DNA of 64,000 nt from an uncultured Stenotrophomonas sp. (lineage in GTDB: Bacteria; Pseudomonadota; Gammaproteobacteria; Xanthomonadales; Xanthomonadaceae): NCBI RefSeq assembly GCF_913778665.1, contig NZ_CAJYVQ010000010.1, positions 62,001 through 126,000 of the forward strand, written 5' to 3'. This document shows, piece after piece, positions 35,644-45,303 of this stretch. The position numbers and the translations under genes are program-made. A model generated the notes under the pieces. It saw nothing but the letters and a program-made list of their open reading frames with translations, made no database searches and had not been told where the DNA came from. The stretch's first letter is position 1. Every line of letters begins with the position of its first letter.

Positions 35644-36891
35644 TCACTGCAGATCACGCAAATTCAGTTTCCGCAGCGTCGGGTTCCTCCACGCCGTGAT
35701 ACCGGCCACGCTCAGCACCGCGAACCCGCCCAGTACCACCGCTGGTACCAGGCCTAGCAGCCGGGCCATGGTGCCGGCATAGAACGCGCCCAGCTCGTTC
35801 GACGAACTGATGAAGATGCCGTTGATCGACGACACCCGTCCGCGCATTTCCTCCGGTGTGGCCAGCTGCAGGATGGTCGAGCGGATCACCACCGACACGC
35901 CATCGAACGCCCCGTAGAACAGCAGGATCAGTGCCGACAGCCAGAAGTGCTGAGACAGCCCGAAGCCGATCACGCACAGGCCGAACCCGGCCACCGCGAA
36001 CAGCAGCACGCGGCCGGCATTGCGGTGCAGCGGGTGGCGCGCCAGCCACAGGCCCACGCAGACCGAGCCCAGCGCCGGCATCGCGCGCAGGATGCCCAGG
36101 CCTTCCGGGCCGTGGTGCAGGATTTCGTGCAGGAACGCCGGCAGCATCGCCACCACGCCGCCGAGCAGCACCGAGAACATGTCCAGCGCCATCGCGCCGA
36201 CCATGATCCGGTTGCCGACCACGAAGCGCGCGCCTTCGGCGATGCTCTTGAAGATCGGCGCGGCCGGGCCGGTATGCACCGGTTCCTCGACCTTCAGCGT
36301 GGCCAGGCAGGCCATCGCCACCAGCGCGAACGCGGTCGCCACCGCATAGGACAGGCCCTTGCCGCCGAAGCCGACCAGCACGCCACCCAGCGCGGGGCCG
36401 GCGACCATGCCGGCCTGGAACACCACCGCGCCGAGCCCGGCACCGCGCGCGAACTGATCGCGGGCCAGTACGCGCGCGAACAGCGCGTTGTAGATCGGCG
36501 ACAGGAAGGCGCGGACCATGCCGGTCAGGGCGATGGCGGCGTAGATCGGCCACACGCCCTCAAATGGCAGCCAACCGGTGGCGACGCCGGTCAGCACCAG
36601 CGCCGTGGTGATCAGTCCGGAGCAGGCGAACATCCCCAGCCGGCGCCTCGGCAGATGGTCAACCAGATAACCGGCGAAGGGTGCCACGCAGAAGAACGGC
36701 AGCACTTCCGCCAGGCCGATCAGGCCCAGAGAGAACGGATTGCGGGTGACTTCGTAGATGTGCCAACCGACGGTGACCGCAACCACCTGGTAGGACAGCA
36801 TCGCGAAGATGCGGTAGGCCAGCAGCTTGGCGAAGCCGGGCCGGGACAGCAGGCCCAGCGCGGTCTCTTCGGCTGTGGCGGGCTCGCTCAC
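35644..36891 (-). CDS. MFS transporter (EntS/MFS_3-like exporter)
   Basis: 415 residues with ~12 predicted membrane segments. It has the MFS loop GYLVDHLPRRRLGMFACS between helices 2 and 3 and a second similar block (PEEMRGRVSSING) typical of the EntS/MFS_3 group of exporters. The N-terminus (AKLLAYRIFAMLSYQVVAVTVGWHIYEVT) is also typical. The substrate is unknown. Its start overlaps the sufE stop by 4 bases, so the two are cotranscribed. Confidence 0.88.
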   Translation of the reverse strand: MSEPATAEETALGLLSRPGFAKLLAYRIFAMLSYQVVAVTVGWHIYEVTRNPFSLGLIGLAEVLPFFCVAPFAGYLVDHLPRRRLGMFACSGLITTALVLTGVATGWLPFEGVWPIYAAIALTGMVRAFLSPIYNALFARVLARDQFARGAGLGAVVFQAGMVAGPALGGVLVGFGGKGLSYAVATAFALVAMACLATLKVEEPVHTGPAAPIFKSIAEGARFVVGNRIMVGAMALDMFSVLLGGVVAMLPAFLHEILHHGPEGLGILRAMPALGSVCVGLWLARHPLHRNAGRVLLFAVAGFGLCVIGFGLSQHFWLSALILLFYGAFDGVSVVIRSTILQLATPEEMRGRVSSINGIFISSSNELGAFYAGTMARLLGLVPAVVLGGFAVLSVAGITAWRNPTLRKLNLRDLQ

Positions 36892-37340
36892 GGTTGTTCG
36901 CGCTGCAGCTGTGCCTGCGCGGTTTCACGGATGAACGCCAGCATCGCCGCCACGCCATTGCTGCGGGTCGGCGAGAGATGGCGGGCCAGGCCGATGTCCT
37001 GGATGTAGCTGGGCTCGGTGTCCAGGATTTCCTGTGCCGAGCGCCCGGAGTACACGCGCAGGGCCAGGAAGATCAGGCCGGAAACGATCGCCGAATCACT
37101 GATGGCATGAAAGCGCAGCGACTGCGCGTTGCCTTCCGGCACGATCCAGACCATCGATTGGCAACCGAGCAGGCGGTGCTCCTCAGTCTTCCATTCTTCC
37201 GGGAAGGTAGGCAGCTTGCGGCCGAGGTCGATCAAGTACTGGTAGCGCTCGGACCAGTCGCCGAAGAAGCCGAATTCCTCGGCGATGGCGGCCTGGGCCT
37301 CGGCGGCGGTGGGTTCAAGCGGGAATGGGGAGTCGGTCAC
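36888..37340 (-). CDS. sufE: SufE-family cysteine desulfurase accessory protein
   Basis: Accepts sulfur from a cysteine desulfurase and passes it to scaffold or other sulfur pathways. It is 150 residues; active Cys60 in EEHRLLGCQSMVW, with the flanking FGDWSERYQYLIDLGRKLP and PTRSNGVAAML of the family. No suf operon is nearby; it lies 54 bases after cysS on the same strand, and the MFS gene overlaps its end. Confidence 0.92.
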   Translation of the reverse strand: MTDSPFPLEPTAAEAQAAIAEEFGFFGDWSERYQYLIDLGRKLPTFPEEWKTEEHRLLGCQSMVWIVPEGNAQSLRFHAISDSAIVSGLIFLALRVYSGRSAQEILDTEPSYIQDIGLARHLSPTRSNGVAAMLAFIRETAQAQLQREQP

Positions 37341-37394
37341 AACAGTCTCTACAGTGGGGGCGTGGCCGGCGGACCGGCCACGGGGCAGGGCAGG

Positions 37395-38771
37395 TCAGCC
37401 GCGCTTGCGCGACCAGCGCACGCCCTGCGGGGTGTCATCCAGCACGATGCCTTCGGCGGCCAGTTGGTCGCGGATGGCATCAGAACGGGCGAAATCGCGC
37501 GCCTTCTTGGCCGCCGCACGCTCGTCGATCAGGGCCTGGATGCGCGCATCGTCAGCGTCGTCGCCTGCGGCGGTGCCGAACCACTGCGCCGGATCGGCCT
37601 GCAGCAGGCCCAGCGCCAGGCCGGCGCCAAGCAGCTCGCCCTTCAGGCGCGCCTGCTCGGCCGGGTCAGTAGCACGGCGCGCGTCGGCGGCGATGCGGGC
37701 CACTTCGGCCAGCGCCTGCGGGGTGTTCAGGTCGTCATCCAGGGTCGCTTCGACGCTGGCCGGGATCACTGCGCTGGCTTCGATCGACGCCAGGTCGCGC
37801 AGGGTGCCGTACAGGCGGTCCAGGGTGCGCGCGGACTGTTCGATCAGCGCGTCGGACCAGTCCAGCGGCTGCCGGTAGTGGGCTGACAGCAGCGCCAGGC
37901 GCAGGGCCTCTGGCGGATGCTGGCGTACCAGGTCATGTACGCGCTCGATGTTGCCCAGCGACTTGCTCATCTTGGCGCCGCCAAAGTTGAGCATGCCGTT
38001 GTGCAGCCAGAAGCGGGCGAAGATCTTGCCGCCGTGGGCGCACTCGCTCTGTGCGATCTCGTTCTCGTGGTGCGGGAACTGCAGGTCGACGCCGCCGGCA
38101 TGGATGTCGATGGTCTCGCCCAGATGGGCGGCGGCCATCGCCGAGCACTCGATATGCCAGCCCGGGCGGCCTCGGCCCCACGGCGATTCCCAGCCGGGCA
38201 GATCGTCGCTGGACGGCTTCCACAGCACGAAGTCGCCCGGATCACGCTTATAAGGGGCGACATCGACGCGGGCGCCGGCCAGCATTTCATCCGGGTCACG
38301 GCGCGACAGCTTGCCGTAGCCGTCGAAGCTGGCCACCGCGAACAGCACGTGGCCTTCGGCGGCGTAGGCATGGCCATTGGCGATCAGCTGCTCGATCATG
38401 GTGACGATCTGCGGCATGTGCGCGGTCACCTCCGGCTCGATGTCCGGCGGCACCACGCCCAGCGCGGCCATGTCTTCACGATACGCGGCGGCGAACTTGT
38501 CGGTGATGGTGCTGATCGGCACGCCCTGCTCACGCGCGGCGGTGTTGATCTTGTCGTCCACGTCGGTGATGTTGCGCGCGTAGCGCAGGCCACCGAATCG
38601 GCGCCGCAGCAGGTCGGCCAGCACCCCGAACACCACCGGGCCACGGGCGTTGCCGATGTGCACGTAGTTGTAGACCGTCGGGCCGCACACATACAGGGTC
38701 GGACAGGCCGGGTCGATCGGGGTGAACGGTTCGAGCTGGCGAGTCAGGTTGTTGTGCAGGCGCAGGGTCAT
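37395..38771 (-). CDS. cysS: Cysteinyl-tRNA synthetase
   Basis: 458 residues from the ATG at 38771. HIGH motif in [23 protein letters not shown] in [11 protein letters not shown], and zinc ligands with Cys in the GPTVY and [10 protein letters not shown] segments, His in [13 protein letters not shown] very long open frame continues upstream on this strand through the antisense of argF and is not real; the start is set by [12 protein letters not shown], the family's N-terminus. Confidence 0.97.
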   Translation of the reverse strand: MTLRLHNNLTRQLEPFTPIDPACPTLYVCGPTVYNYVHIGNARGPVVFGVLADLLRRRFGGLRYARNITDVDDKINTAAREQGVPISTITDKFAAAYREDMAALGVVPPDIEPEVTAHMPQIVTMIEQLIANGHAYAAEGHVLFAVASFDGYGKLSRRDPDEMLAGARVDVAPYKRDPGDFVLWKPSSDDLPGWESPWGRGRPGWHIECSAMAAAHLGETIDIHAGGVDLQFPHHENEIAQSECAHGGKIFARFWLHNGMLNFGGAKMSKSLGNIERVHDLVRQHPPEALRLALLSAHYRQPLDWSDALIEQSARTLDRLYGTLRDLASIEASAVIPASVEATLDDDLNTPQALAEVARIAADARRATDPAEQARLKGELLGAGLALGLLQADPAQWFGTAAGDDADDARIQALIDERAAAKKARDFARSDAIRDQLAAEGIVLDDTPQGVRWSRKRG

Positions 38772-38960
38772 GGGGCTGTGGCTGGGGGACAAGCCTGTGA
38801 TTTTAGAACGTGTCGGCCCCCTTTTGGGGGCGTCGCTTGCCACCGGTGGACGCCGTACCCGCCCAAGGTGGGGTGGGCAGGAGCGGCGTGGACGGGTAAT
38901 GTTCAGCCCCTTGCGCTCGCCACTGCCTACACTATCGCCGTGCCCTTGCTCCCGTCGCCA

Positions 38961-39524
38961 ATGAAATCCACCGCGTTGCTGACCCTGGCCTGCCTGTCGG
39001 CGACGGCCGCCGTGGCCCAGGCGCAGGAGGCCGAGCCGCGCAACCGGGTGGTGATCGTGGAGAACGTGAAGTTCGACTACGCACAGGTACTGAACGTCGA
39101 GCCGGTGTTCCAGACCCTGCGCGCGACCCGTACCGAGGAGCATTGCGAGCCGATCTCGACCCGGACCCTGGCCCCGGTCAACGTCACCGGCGAAGAGCCG
39201 GTCGAGGACAAGGGCCGGATCAGCCGCTTCTGGGACTCGGTGCGCTCGATGTTCAAGCGCAGTGACGAGGAGGTCTCCGAGGAGGCCGCGGCCGAGACGC
39301 CAGCTCCGGCGCCGGCCACCACCGGCCCGATGCTGACCCGCGACTGCCGCATCGTGCCGGTCGGGCGTGAATTCCGCCGGCCCATTGCCTACGACGTGGA
39401 TTACGTCTACAAGGGCACCAAGTACCGCTCGCGGCTGCCGGAAGACCCCGGCAACCGGTTGAAGATCCGGGTGTCGATCACCCCCTGGGTCGGCCCCGAG
39501 CAGGGCGCCACCGGCAATCCCTGA
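38961..39524 (+). CDS. Exported UmoD/COG3134-like protein lacking a glycine zipper
   Basis: 187 residues with a signal peptide ([18 protein letters not shown]). The N-terminal [17 protein letters not shown] and the C-terminal [48 protein letters not shown] match the family of periplasmic glycine-zipper 2TM/UmoD-like proteins, but the Gly-zipper segment between them is absent and is replaced by a charged, Pro/Ala-rich linker. The function is unknown. It is divergent from cysS with a 189-base gap holding a CCCCC(T)GGGGG-type hairpin. Confidence 0.75.
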   Translation: MKSTALLTLACLSATAAVAQAQEAEPRNRVVIVENVKFDYAQVLNVEPVFQTLRATRTEEHCEPISTRTLAPVNVTGEEPVEDKGRISRFWDSVRSMFKRSDEEVSEEAAAETPAPAPATTGPMLTRDCRIVPVGREFRRPIAYDVDYVYKGTKYRSRLPEDPGNRLKIRVSITPWVGPEQGATGNP

Positions 39525-39578
39525 TTCCGGGCCCCCGCCTCTTGCGCCGGCCCCGGCCGCATGCAAAGATGGTCGACC

Positions 39579-39680
39579 ATGAAGCTCACCGACTTCCAGC
39601 ACGACAGCAGCGCAGCCCGACAGGCGTCGGGTATGACCTCGCGTGCCCGTCGACCGGAACCCCACATTCTCGCTGGGTAA
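39579..39680 (+). CDS. Putative Arg-rich leader peptide of the arg operon
   Basis: 33 codons, ATG at 39579 to TAA at 39680. Three Arg codons lie in a four-codon cluster (CGT GCC CGT CGA at 39642-39653, peptide SRARRPE), about 20 bases before a 7-nt strand GCTGGGT that ends in the stop codon. There is no ribosome site upstream, but the ATG directly follows the palindrome GGTCGACC and a weak -10 (AAAGAT), so a leaderless start is possible. It has no similarity I recognise. Its value is its position just before an intrinsic terminator and argF. Confidence 0.55.
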   Translation: MKLTDFQHDSSAARQASGMTSRARRPEPHILAG

Positions 39681-39737
39681 CCGGAGCTTTTTGCTGTTCG
39701 TCCGAAAAAAACCCAGCCCGCCGGCTGGGTTTTTTCG
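39672..39737 (+). promoter_or_regulatory. Candidate transcription attenuator of argF
   Basis: Terminator: stem ACCCAGCC/GGCTGGGT (39711-39718 with 39723-39730) extended by A7 and T6 runs, ending in the T run. Antiterminator: GCTGGGT (39672-39678), which overlaps the leader stop codon, can pair with ACCCAGC (39711-39717), excluding the terminator. A ribosome at the stop codon covers the antiterminator strand, while one stalled at the Arg cluster leaves it free. The terminator may instead belong to the upstream gene, whose stop is ~180 bases away. Confidence 0.6.
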
Positions 39738-39842
39738 TTTGCGCGTTCTGAAAGCTGCAACTGCAATCTTTTCGTTCCACCTTTGCTTCCTGCTTTTCCC
39801 TTCCACCGCGCCGGACCCGGCGCTGCCACGCAAGGAAAGATG

Positions 39843-40853
39843 ATGTCCCCCAAGCACTTCCTGAACACCCAGGACTGGAGCCGCAGCGATCTCGACGCGC
39901 TGCTGACCCAGGCCGCGCTGTTCAAGCGCAACAAGCTCGGCGACCAGCTCAAGGGCAAGTCGATCGCGCTGGTGTTCTTCAACCCGTCCATGCGCACCCG
40001 CACCAGCTTCGAACTGGGCGCATTCCAGCTCGGCGCGCACGCGGTGGTGCTGCAGCCGGGCAAGGATGCGTGGCCGATCGAGTTCAACCTCGGCACGGTG
40101 ATGGATGGCGATACCGAAGAACACATCGCCGAAGTGGCCAAGGTGCTGGGCCGATACTGCGACATCATCGCCGTGCGTGCGTTCCCCAAGTTCCAGGACT
40201 GGGCCTACGACCGCCAGGACATCGTCCTCAACAGCTTCGCCAAGTACTCGCCGGTGCCGGTCATCAACATGGAGACCATCACCCACCCGTGCCAGGAACT
40301 GGCGCACGTGATGGCCCTGCAGGAGCACTTCGGCACCCAGGACCTTCGCGGCAAGAAGTACGTGCTGACCTGGACCTACCACCCCAAGCCGCTGAACACC
40401 GCTGTGGCCAACTCGGCGCTGACCATCGCCACCCGCATGGGCATGGACGTGACCCTGCTGTGCCCGACTGCCGACTACATCCTGGACGAGCGCTACATGG
40501 GCTGGGCCGAGCAGAACGTGGCCGAGAGCGGTGGTTCGCTGAAGATCAGCCATGACATCGACAGCGCCTACGCCGGCGCCGACGTGGTCTACGCCAAGAG
40601 CTGGGGCGCGCTGCCGTTCTTCGGCAACTGGGAACCGGAAAAGCCGATCCGCGACCAGTACAAGCACTTCATCGTCGACGAACGCAAGATGGCGCTGACC
40701 AACAACGGGGTGTTCAGCCATTGCCTGCCGCTGCGCCGCAACGTGAAGGCCACCGATGGCGTGATGGATTCGCCGCAGTGCATCGCCATCAACGAAGCCG
40801 AGAACCGATTGCACGTGCAGAAGGCGATCATGGCCGCAGTTGCCGGGCGCTGA
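39843..40853 (+). CDS. argF: N-acetylornithine carbamoyltransferase (xanthomonad ArgF')
   Basis: 336 residues from the ATG at 39843, with AAGGA 6 bases upstream; ATG 39840 is also in frame. It has [16 protein letters not shown] for carbamoyl phosphate and the xanthomonad-type insert [15 protein letters not shown] that binds the acetyl group, plus HPCQELAH and [17 protein letters not shown] with the lysine known to be carboxylated. It makes N-acetylcitrulline from N-acetylornithine, so argE acts on acetylcitrulline later. It is the first gene of the arg locus and lies downstream of the candidate attenuator. Confidence 0.95.
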   Translation: MSPKHFLNTQDWSRSDLDALLTQAALFKRNKLGDQLKGKSIALVFFNPSMRTRTSFELGAFQLGAHAVVLQPGKDAWPIEFNLGTVMDGDTEEHIAEVAKVLGRYCDIIAVRAFPKFQDWAYDRQDIVLNSFAKYSPVPVINMETITHPCQELAHVMALQEHFGTQDLRGKKYVLTWTYHPKPLNTAVANSALTIATRMGMDVTLLCPTADYILDERYMGWAEQNVAESGGSLKISHDIDSAYAGADVVYAKSWGALPFFGNWEPEKPIRDQYKHFIVDERKMALTNNGVFSHCLPLRRNVKATDGVMDSPQCIAINEAENRLHVQKAIMAAVAGR

Positions 40854-40862
40854 AAAGAATAA

Positions 40863-40915
40863 GTCGAGCATGGCTCGACGTTACGAAGACGAAGTCGGGC
40901 ATGGCCCGGCGCTAC
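40863..40915 (-). repeat. Tandem pair of SMAG-type palindromes between argF and argG
   Basis: Read on the minus strand: GTAGCGCC... at 40915-40894 and GTAACGTC... at 40884-40863, each with a 7-bp dyad around CAT (GGGC-CAT-GCCC type and GTCGAGC-CAT-GCTCGAC). Both have the same orientation, a dimer as reported for SMAG elements. Confidence 0.8.
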
Positions 40916-40939
40916 CCCACCTGATTGGACCTGACCCCC

Positions 40940-42136
40940 ATGAGCAACAAAGACGTCGTTCTCGCCTTCTCCGGCGGCCTGGATACCAGCTTCTGCGTGC
41001 CGTACCTGCAGGAGCGTGGCTACAACGTGCACACCGTGTTCGCCGACACCGGCGGCGTGGATGATGAAGAACGCGATTTCATCGAGAAGCGCGCCGCCGA
41101 GCTGGGCGTGACCAGCCACGTCACCGTCAACGGCGGCCCGGCCATCTGGGACGGCTTCGTCAAGCCGTTCGTGTGGGCCGGCGAAGGCTATCAGGGCCAG
41201 TACCCGCTGCTGGTGTCGGACCGCTACCTGATCGTTGATGCCGCGTTGAAGCGTGCCGCCGAACTGGGCACCAACATCATCGCCCACGGCTGCACCGGCA
41301 TGGGCAATGACCAGGTCCGTTTCGACCTGGCCGTGAAGGCACTGGGCGACTACCAGATCATCGCGCCGATCCGCGAGATCCAGAAGGAGCACACCCAGAC
41401 CCGCGCCTACGAGCAGAAGTACCTGGAAGAGCGCGGCTTTGGCGTGCGTGCCAAGCAACAGGCCTACACCATCAACGAGAACCTGCTGGGCCTGACCATG
41501 TCCGGCGGCGAGATCGACCGTTGGGAAGCCCCGGGCGAAGGTGCCCGCGGCTGGTGCGCGCCGCGCAGCGAGTGGCCGGAGCAGGCGCTGAACGTGACCC
41601 TGAAATTCGTCGAAGGCGAAGCCGTCGAACTGAACGGCAAGGCGCTGCCGGGCGACCAGATCCTGGCCCAGCTCAACAAGCTGTTCGCCCCGTACGGCGT
41701 TGGCCGTGGCGTGTACACCGGCGACACCGTGATCGGCCTGAAGGGCCGCATCGTGTTCGAGGCCCCGGGCCTGGTCTCGCTGCTGGCCGCGCACCGCGCG
41801 CTGGAAGACGCCGTGCTGACCAAGCAGCAGAACCGCTTCAAGCCGGACGTGGCGCGCAAGTGGGTGGAGCTGGTGTACGAAGGCTTCTACCACGACCCGC
41901 TGAAGGCCGACATCGAAGCGTTCCTGAAGTCTTCGCAGGCCAAGGTCAACGGTGAAGTGGTGCTGGAAACCCGCGGTGGCCGCGTCGATGCGGTGGCGGT
42001 GAAGTCGCCACACCTGCTCAACACCAAGGGCGCTACCTACGCGCAGTCGGCCGACTGGGGCGTGGAAGAGGCGGAGGGCTTCATCAAGCTGTTCGGCATG
42101 AGCTCGACGCTCTTTGCCCAAGTCAACCGCGGTTGA
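40940..42136 (+). CDS. argG: Argininosuccinate synthase
   Basis: 398 residues from the ATG at 40940 ([20 protein letters not shown]); a TTG at 40925 would add 5 residues. The P-loop-like PPi motif is [30 protein letters not shown] and [23 protein letters not shown] are the citrulline and aspartate regions. It joins citrulline, made here by deacetylation, to aspartate. A 22-bp palindrome sits over the stop codon. Confidence 0.95.
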   Translation: MSNKDVVLAFSGGLDTSFCVPYLQERGYNVHTVFADTGGVDDEERDFIEKRAAELGVTSHVTVNGGPAIWDGFVKPFVWAGEGYQGQYPLLVSDRYLIVDAALKRAAELGTNIIAHGCTGMGNDQVRFDLAVKALGDYQIIAPIREIQKEHTQTRAYEQKYLEERGFGVRAKQQAYTINENLLGLTMSGGEIDRWEAPGEGARGWCAPRSEWPEQALNVTLKFVEGEAVELNGKALPGDQILAQLNKLFAPYGVGRGVYTGDTVIGLKGRIVFEAPGLVSLLAAHRALEDAVLTKQQNRFKPDVARKWVELVYEGFYHDPLKADIEAFLKSSQAKVNGEVVLETRGGRVDAVAVKSPHLLNTKGATYAQSADWGVEEAEGFIKLFGMSSTLFAQVNRG

Positions 42137-42140
42137 CTTG
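42119..42140. repeat. Perfect 22-bp palindrome over the argG stop codon
   Basis: CAAGTCAACCG/CGGTTGACTTG, exact over 42119-42140, so it covers the last codons and TGA stop of argG (42134-42136). No repeat of it is seen elsewhere in the window. It could be an operator, an mRNA-end structure, or chance conserved by codon choice. Confidence 0.7.
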
Positions 42141-42170
42141 AGCACGAGCCCACGCATTTCACCTTAACCC

Positions 42171-42206
42171 CGCGCCTTCGGCGCGCCCCCTTCAACAAGA
42201 AGGGGG
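42171..42206. terminator. Two hairpins in the argG-argE gap
   Basis: CGCGCC/GGCGCG (42171-42176 with 42180-42185), then CCCCCTTC/GAAGGGGG (42186-42193 with 42199-42206). Neither has a T run, so they may only partly terminate. They lie 49 bases before the argE start. Confidence 0.4.
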
Positions 42207-42254
42207 CTCTCCTCCAGCCTAGGTTGATGGCGGCATCAAAGGAACTATTGATTC

Positions 42255-43343
42255 ATGCTTGAACAGACGCTCGATCACCTGCAGGCCCTGGTGTCCTTCG
42301 ACACCCGCAACCCGCCGCGTGCAATCACCACCGGAGGGATCTTCGATTACCTGCGCGACAACCTGCCCGGGTTCAACGTCGAGGTGATCGACCATGGTGC
42401 CGGTGCGGTCAGCCTGTACGCCGTGCGCGGTACGCCGAAGTACCTGTTCAACGTGCACCTGGACACGGTGCCGGACTCGCCGCACTGGAGCGCCGACCCG
42501 CATGTGATGCGGCGCCTGGACGACCGTGTGGTCGGCCTCGGCGTATGCGACATCAAGGGCGCGGCCGCTGCGCTGGTGGCCGCGGCCAACGCCAGCGATG
42601 GTGATGCCGCGTTCCTGTTCTCCAGCGATGAAGAAGCCAACGATCCGCGCTGCATCGCCGCGTTCCTGGCCCGCGGAATTCCGTACGAAGCGGTGCTGGT
42701 GGCCGAGCCGACCATGAGCGAAGCGGTGCTGGCGCATCGCGGCATCAGCTCGGTGCTGATGCAGTTCGCCGGTCGTGCCGGCCATGCCTCGGGCAAGCAG
42801 GATGCGGCTGCCAGCGCGTTGCACCAGTCGATGCGCTGGGGCAACCGCGCGCTGGATCATGTCGAATCGCTGGCCTCGGCCCGCTTCGGTGGGCTGACCG
42901 GCCTGCGCTTCAACATCGGCCGCGTGGAGGGTGGCATCAAGGCCAACATGATCGCCCCGGCGGCCGAAGTGCGCTTCGGTTTCCGGCCGCTGCCGTCGAT
43001 GGATATCGACGCGTTGCTGGCGACCTTTGCCGGCTTCGCCGAACCGCAGGCGGCCCTGTTCACCGAAACCTTCCGTGGCCCCAGCCTGCCGGCCGGTGAT
43101 ATCGCCGAAGCCGAGAACCGCCGCCTGCTGGCGCGCGACGTGGCCGATGCGCTGGACCTGCCGATCGGCAACGCGGTGGACTTCTGGACCGAGGCTTCGC
43201 TGTTCTCGGCCGGTGGCTACACCACGCTGGTGTTCGGCCCGGGCGACATCGCCCAGGCCCATACCGCCGATGAGTTCGTGACGCTGGACCAGCTGCAGCG
43301 CTACACCGACGCCGTGCACCGCATCATTGCCGCCGGCGCCTGA
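42255..43343 (+). CDS. argE: N-acetylcitrulline/acetylornithine deacetylase (M20 family)
   Basis: 362 residues. Metal ligands: His in [11 protein letters not shown], Asp in [11 protein letters not shown], Glu in SSDEEANDP, and His in [16 protein letters not shown]; all M20 positions are present. In xanthomonads this enzyme removes the acetyl group from acetylcitrulline made by ArgF, which fits the locus. It is 25 bases before argB. Confidence 0.93.
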   Translation: MLEQTLDHLQALVSFDTRNPPRAITTGGIFDYLRDNLPGFNVEVIDHGAGAVSLYAVRGTPKYLFNVHLDTVPDSPHWSADPHVMRRLDDRVVGLGVCDIKGAAAALVAAANASDGDAAFLFSSDEEANDPRCIAAFLARGIPYEAVLVAEPTMSEAVLAHRGISSVLMQFAGRAGHASGKQDAAASALHQSMRWGNRALDHVESLASARFGGLTGLRFNIGRVEGGIKANMIAPAAEVRFGFRPLPSMDIDALLATFAGFAEPQAALFTETFRGPSLPAGDIAEAENRRLLARDVADALDLPIGNAVDFWTEASLFSAGGYTTLVFGPGDIAQAHTADEFVTLDQLQRYTDAVHRIIAAGA

Positions 43344-43368
43344 TTATTCCCTTTCCGACGAAACCGAA

Positions 43369-44697
43369 ATGTCTCCTGCCCTCCAGCCCCACCGCCAGAC
43401 CCGCCAGACCATCGTGCGCCTGCTTTCCAGCATGGCCAGCGCGAAGGAGATCAGCCAGTACCTCAAGCGCTTCTCGCAGCTGGACGCCAAGCGTTTCGCC
43501 GTGGTCAAGGTCGGCGGCGCGGTGCTGCGCGATGACCTCGACGCGCTGACCTCCTCGCTGTCGTTCCTGCAGGAAGTCGGCCTGACCCCGATCGTGCTGC
43601 ACGGCGCCGGCCCGCAGCTGGATGCCGAGCTGTCGGCGGCCGGCATCGACAAGCAGACCGTCAAAGGCCTGCGCGTGACTTCGCCGGAAGCACTGGCGAT
43701 CGTGCGCCGGGTGTTCCAGCAGTCCAACCTGCGCCTGGTCGAGGCGCTGCAGCAGAACGGTGCACGCGCCACCTCGATCACCGGCGGCGTGTTCGAGGCC
43801 GAGTACCTGGACGTGGATACCTACGGCCTGGTCGGCGAGGTGAAGAAGGTCAACCTGGCACCGATCGAGGCCAGCCTGCGCGCGGGCTCGATCCCGGTCA
43901 TCACCAGCCTGGGCGAAACCGCGGGCGGCCAGATCCTCAACGTCAACGCCGACTTCGCCGCCAACGAGCTGGTGCAGGAACTGCAGCCGTACAAGATCAT
44001 CTTCCTGACCGGCACCGGCGGCCTGCTGGACGAGGCGGGCAACGTGATCGATTCGATCAACCTGTCCACCGAGTACGACCACCTGATCGCGCAGCCGTGG
44101 ATCCACGGCGGCATGAAGGTGAAGATCGAACAGATCAAGGATCTGCTCGATCGCCTGCCGCTGGAATCGTCGGTGTCGATCACCCGCCCGGCCGACCTGG
44201 CCAAGGAGCTGTTCACCCACAAGGGCTCCGGCACGCTGGTGCGCAAGGGCGAAAAAGTGCTGCGCGCCACCGCCTGGAACGAACTGGACCTGCCGCGCCT
44301 GAAGGGCCTGATCGAATCCAGCTTCGGCCGCACCCTGGTGCCGGAGTACTTCGAGAAGACCAAACTGCTGCGCGCCTATGTCAGCGAGAACTACCGCACC
44401 GCGGTGATCCTCACCGACGAGGCCGAAGGCGTGTACCTGGACAAGTTCGCCGTGCTCGACGATGCACAGGGCGAAGGCCTGGGCCGCGCGGTCTGGAACG
44501 TGATGCTGGAGGAAACCCCGCAGCTGTTCTGGCGCTCGCGCCACGGCAACCCGATCAACCATTTCTACTACGCCGAATCCGATGGCTGCTACAAGCAGGA
44601 CCACTGGAAGGTGTTCTGGTACGGCGCCGATGGCATCGATCGCATCCGCACCTATGTCGAACACTGCGCCCAGCGCGCGCCGAGCCTGCAGGGCTGA
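43369..44697 (+). CDS. argB: Bifunctional N-acetylglutamate kinase / N-acetylglutamate synthase (NAGS-K)
   Basis: 442 residues from the ATG at 43369. Residues ~15-275 are the amino-acid kinase domain: [60 protein letters not shown]. Residues ~290-440 are a GNAT-like NAT domain ([56 protein letters not shown]). This is the fused NAGS-K known from xanthomonads, which carries out the first two steps and is a target of arginine inhibition. It is spaced 25 bases after argE. Confidence 0.95.
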   Translation: MSPALQPHRQTRQTIVRLLSSMASAKEISQYLKRFSQLDAKRFAVVKVGGAVLRDDLDALTSSLSFLQEVGLTPIVLHGAGPQLDAELSAAGIDKQTVKGLRVTSPEALAIVRRVFQQSNLRLVEALQQNGARATSITGGVFEAEYLDVDTYGLVGEVKKVNLAPIEASLRAGSIPVITSLGETAGGQILNVNADFAANELVQELQPYKIIFLTGTGGLLDEAGNVIDSINLSTEYDHLIAQPWIHGGMKVKIEQIKDLLDRLPLESSVSITRPADLAKELFTHKGSGTLVRKGEKVLRATAWNELDLPRLKGLIESSFGRTLVPEYFEKTKLLRAYVSENYRTAVILTDEAEGVYLDKFAVLDDAQGEGLGRAVWNVMLEETPQLFWRSRHGNPINHFYYAESDGCYKQDHWKVFWYGADGIDRIRTYVEHCAQRAPSLQG

Positions 44698-44700
44698 GCG

Positions 44701-45303
44701 ATGAGCAATCCCGACGCCTGGAACCGGGTACCCACCCTGCGTGGCCAGCACGTGACGCTGCAGCCGCTGCAGATGGAGCATGTGCCGGGCTTGCGTGATG
44801 CCCTCGAAGGCAGCGGCCTGGACCAGCTCTGGTACACCCAGGTGCCGTCGCCGGCGCGGGTCGAGGCCTATGTGCAGGCCGCGCTGCAGGCGCAGGCCGA
44901 AGGCAAGGTACTGCCGTTCGTGATCTGCGATGCCGCCGGTGAGGTCATCGGCAGCACGCGGTTCTACGACCTGGACGCCAGCGTGCCGAAACTCAGCCTC
45001 GGCTACACCTGGTACACGCCGCGCGTACAGCGCACCGGCGTGAACACCGAAGCGAAGTTGCTGTTGCTGCGGCACGCCTTTGAAACCCTGGGCTGCATCA
45101 GCGTGGTGCTGGAAACCAGCTGGTTCAACATCACCTCGCGCACCGCCATCGCCCGCCTCGGCGCCAAGCAGGATGGCGTGCTGCGCAACCACAAGCGGCA
45201 CGCCGACGGCACGCCGCGCGACACCGTCATCTTCTCCATCATCGATGCGGAATGGCAGGGCGTGAAGCGCCATCTGCAGTACCGCCTGGACAGTCACGCA
45301 TGA
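44701..45303 (+). CDS. GNAT-family N-acetyltransferase in the arginine operon
   Basis: 200 residues. RimJ/RimL-like: [42 protein letters not shown], and the acetyl-CoA region around [28 protein letters not shown]. It starts 3 bases after argB and overlaps argC by 4 bases, so it is translated with them. It might acetylate a tRNA, protein or metabolite; a direct role in arginine synthesis is not needed, since NAGS-K already provides the synthase. Confidence 0.88.
   Translation: MSNPDAWNRVPTLRGQHVTLQPLQMEHVPGLRDALEGSGLDQLWYTQVPSPARVEAYVQAALQAQAEGKVLPFVICDAAGEVIGSTRFYDLDASVPKLSLGYTWYTPRVQRTGVNTEAKLLLLRHAFETLGCISVVLETSWFNITSRTAIARLGAKQDGVLRNHKRHADGTPRDTVIFSIIDAEWQGVKRHLQYRLDSHA

Noticed and set aside
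37395..40871. A single 1158-codon open frame on the minus strand ending in cysS
   Set aside because: Only the last 458 codons (CysS) have family sequence. The rest lies antisense to argF and the UmoD-like gene and is a product of GC-rich third positions.
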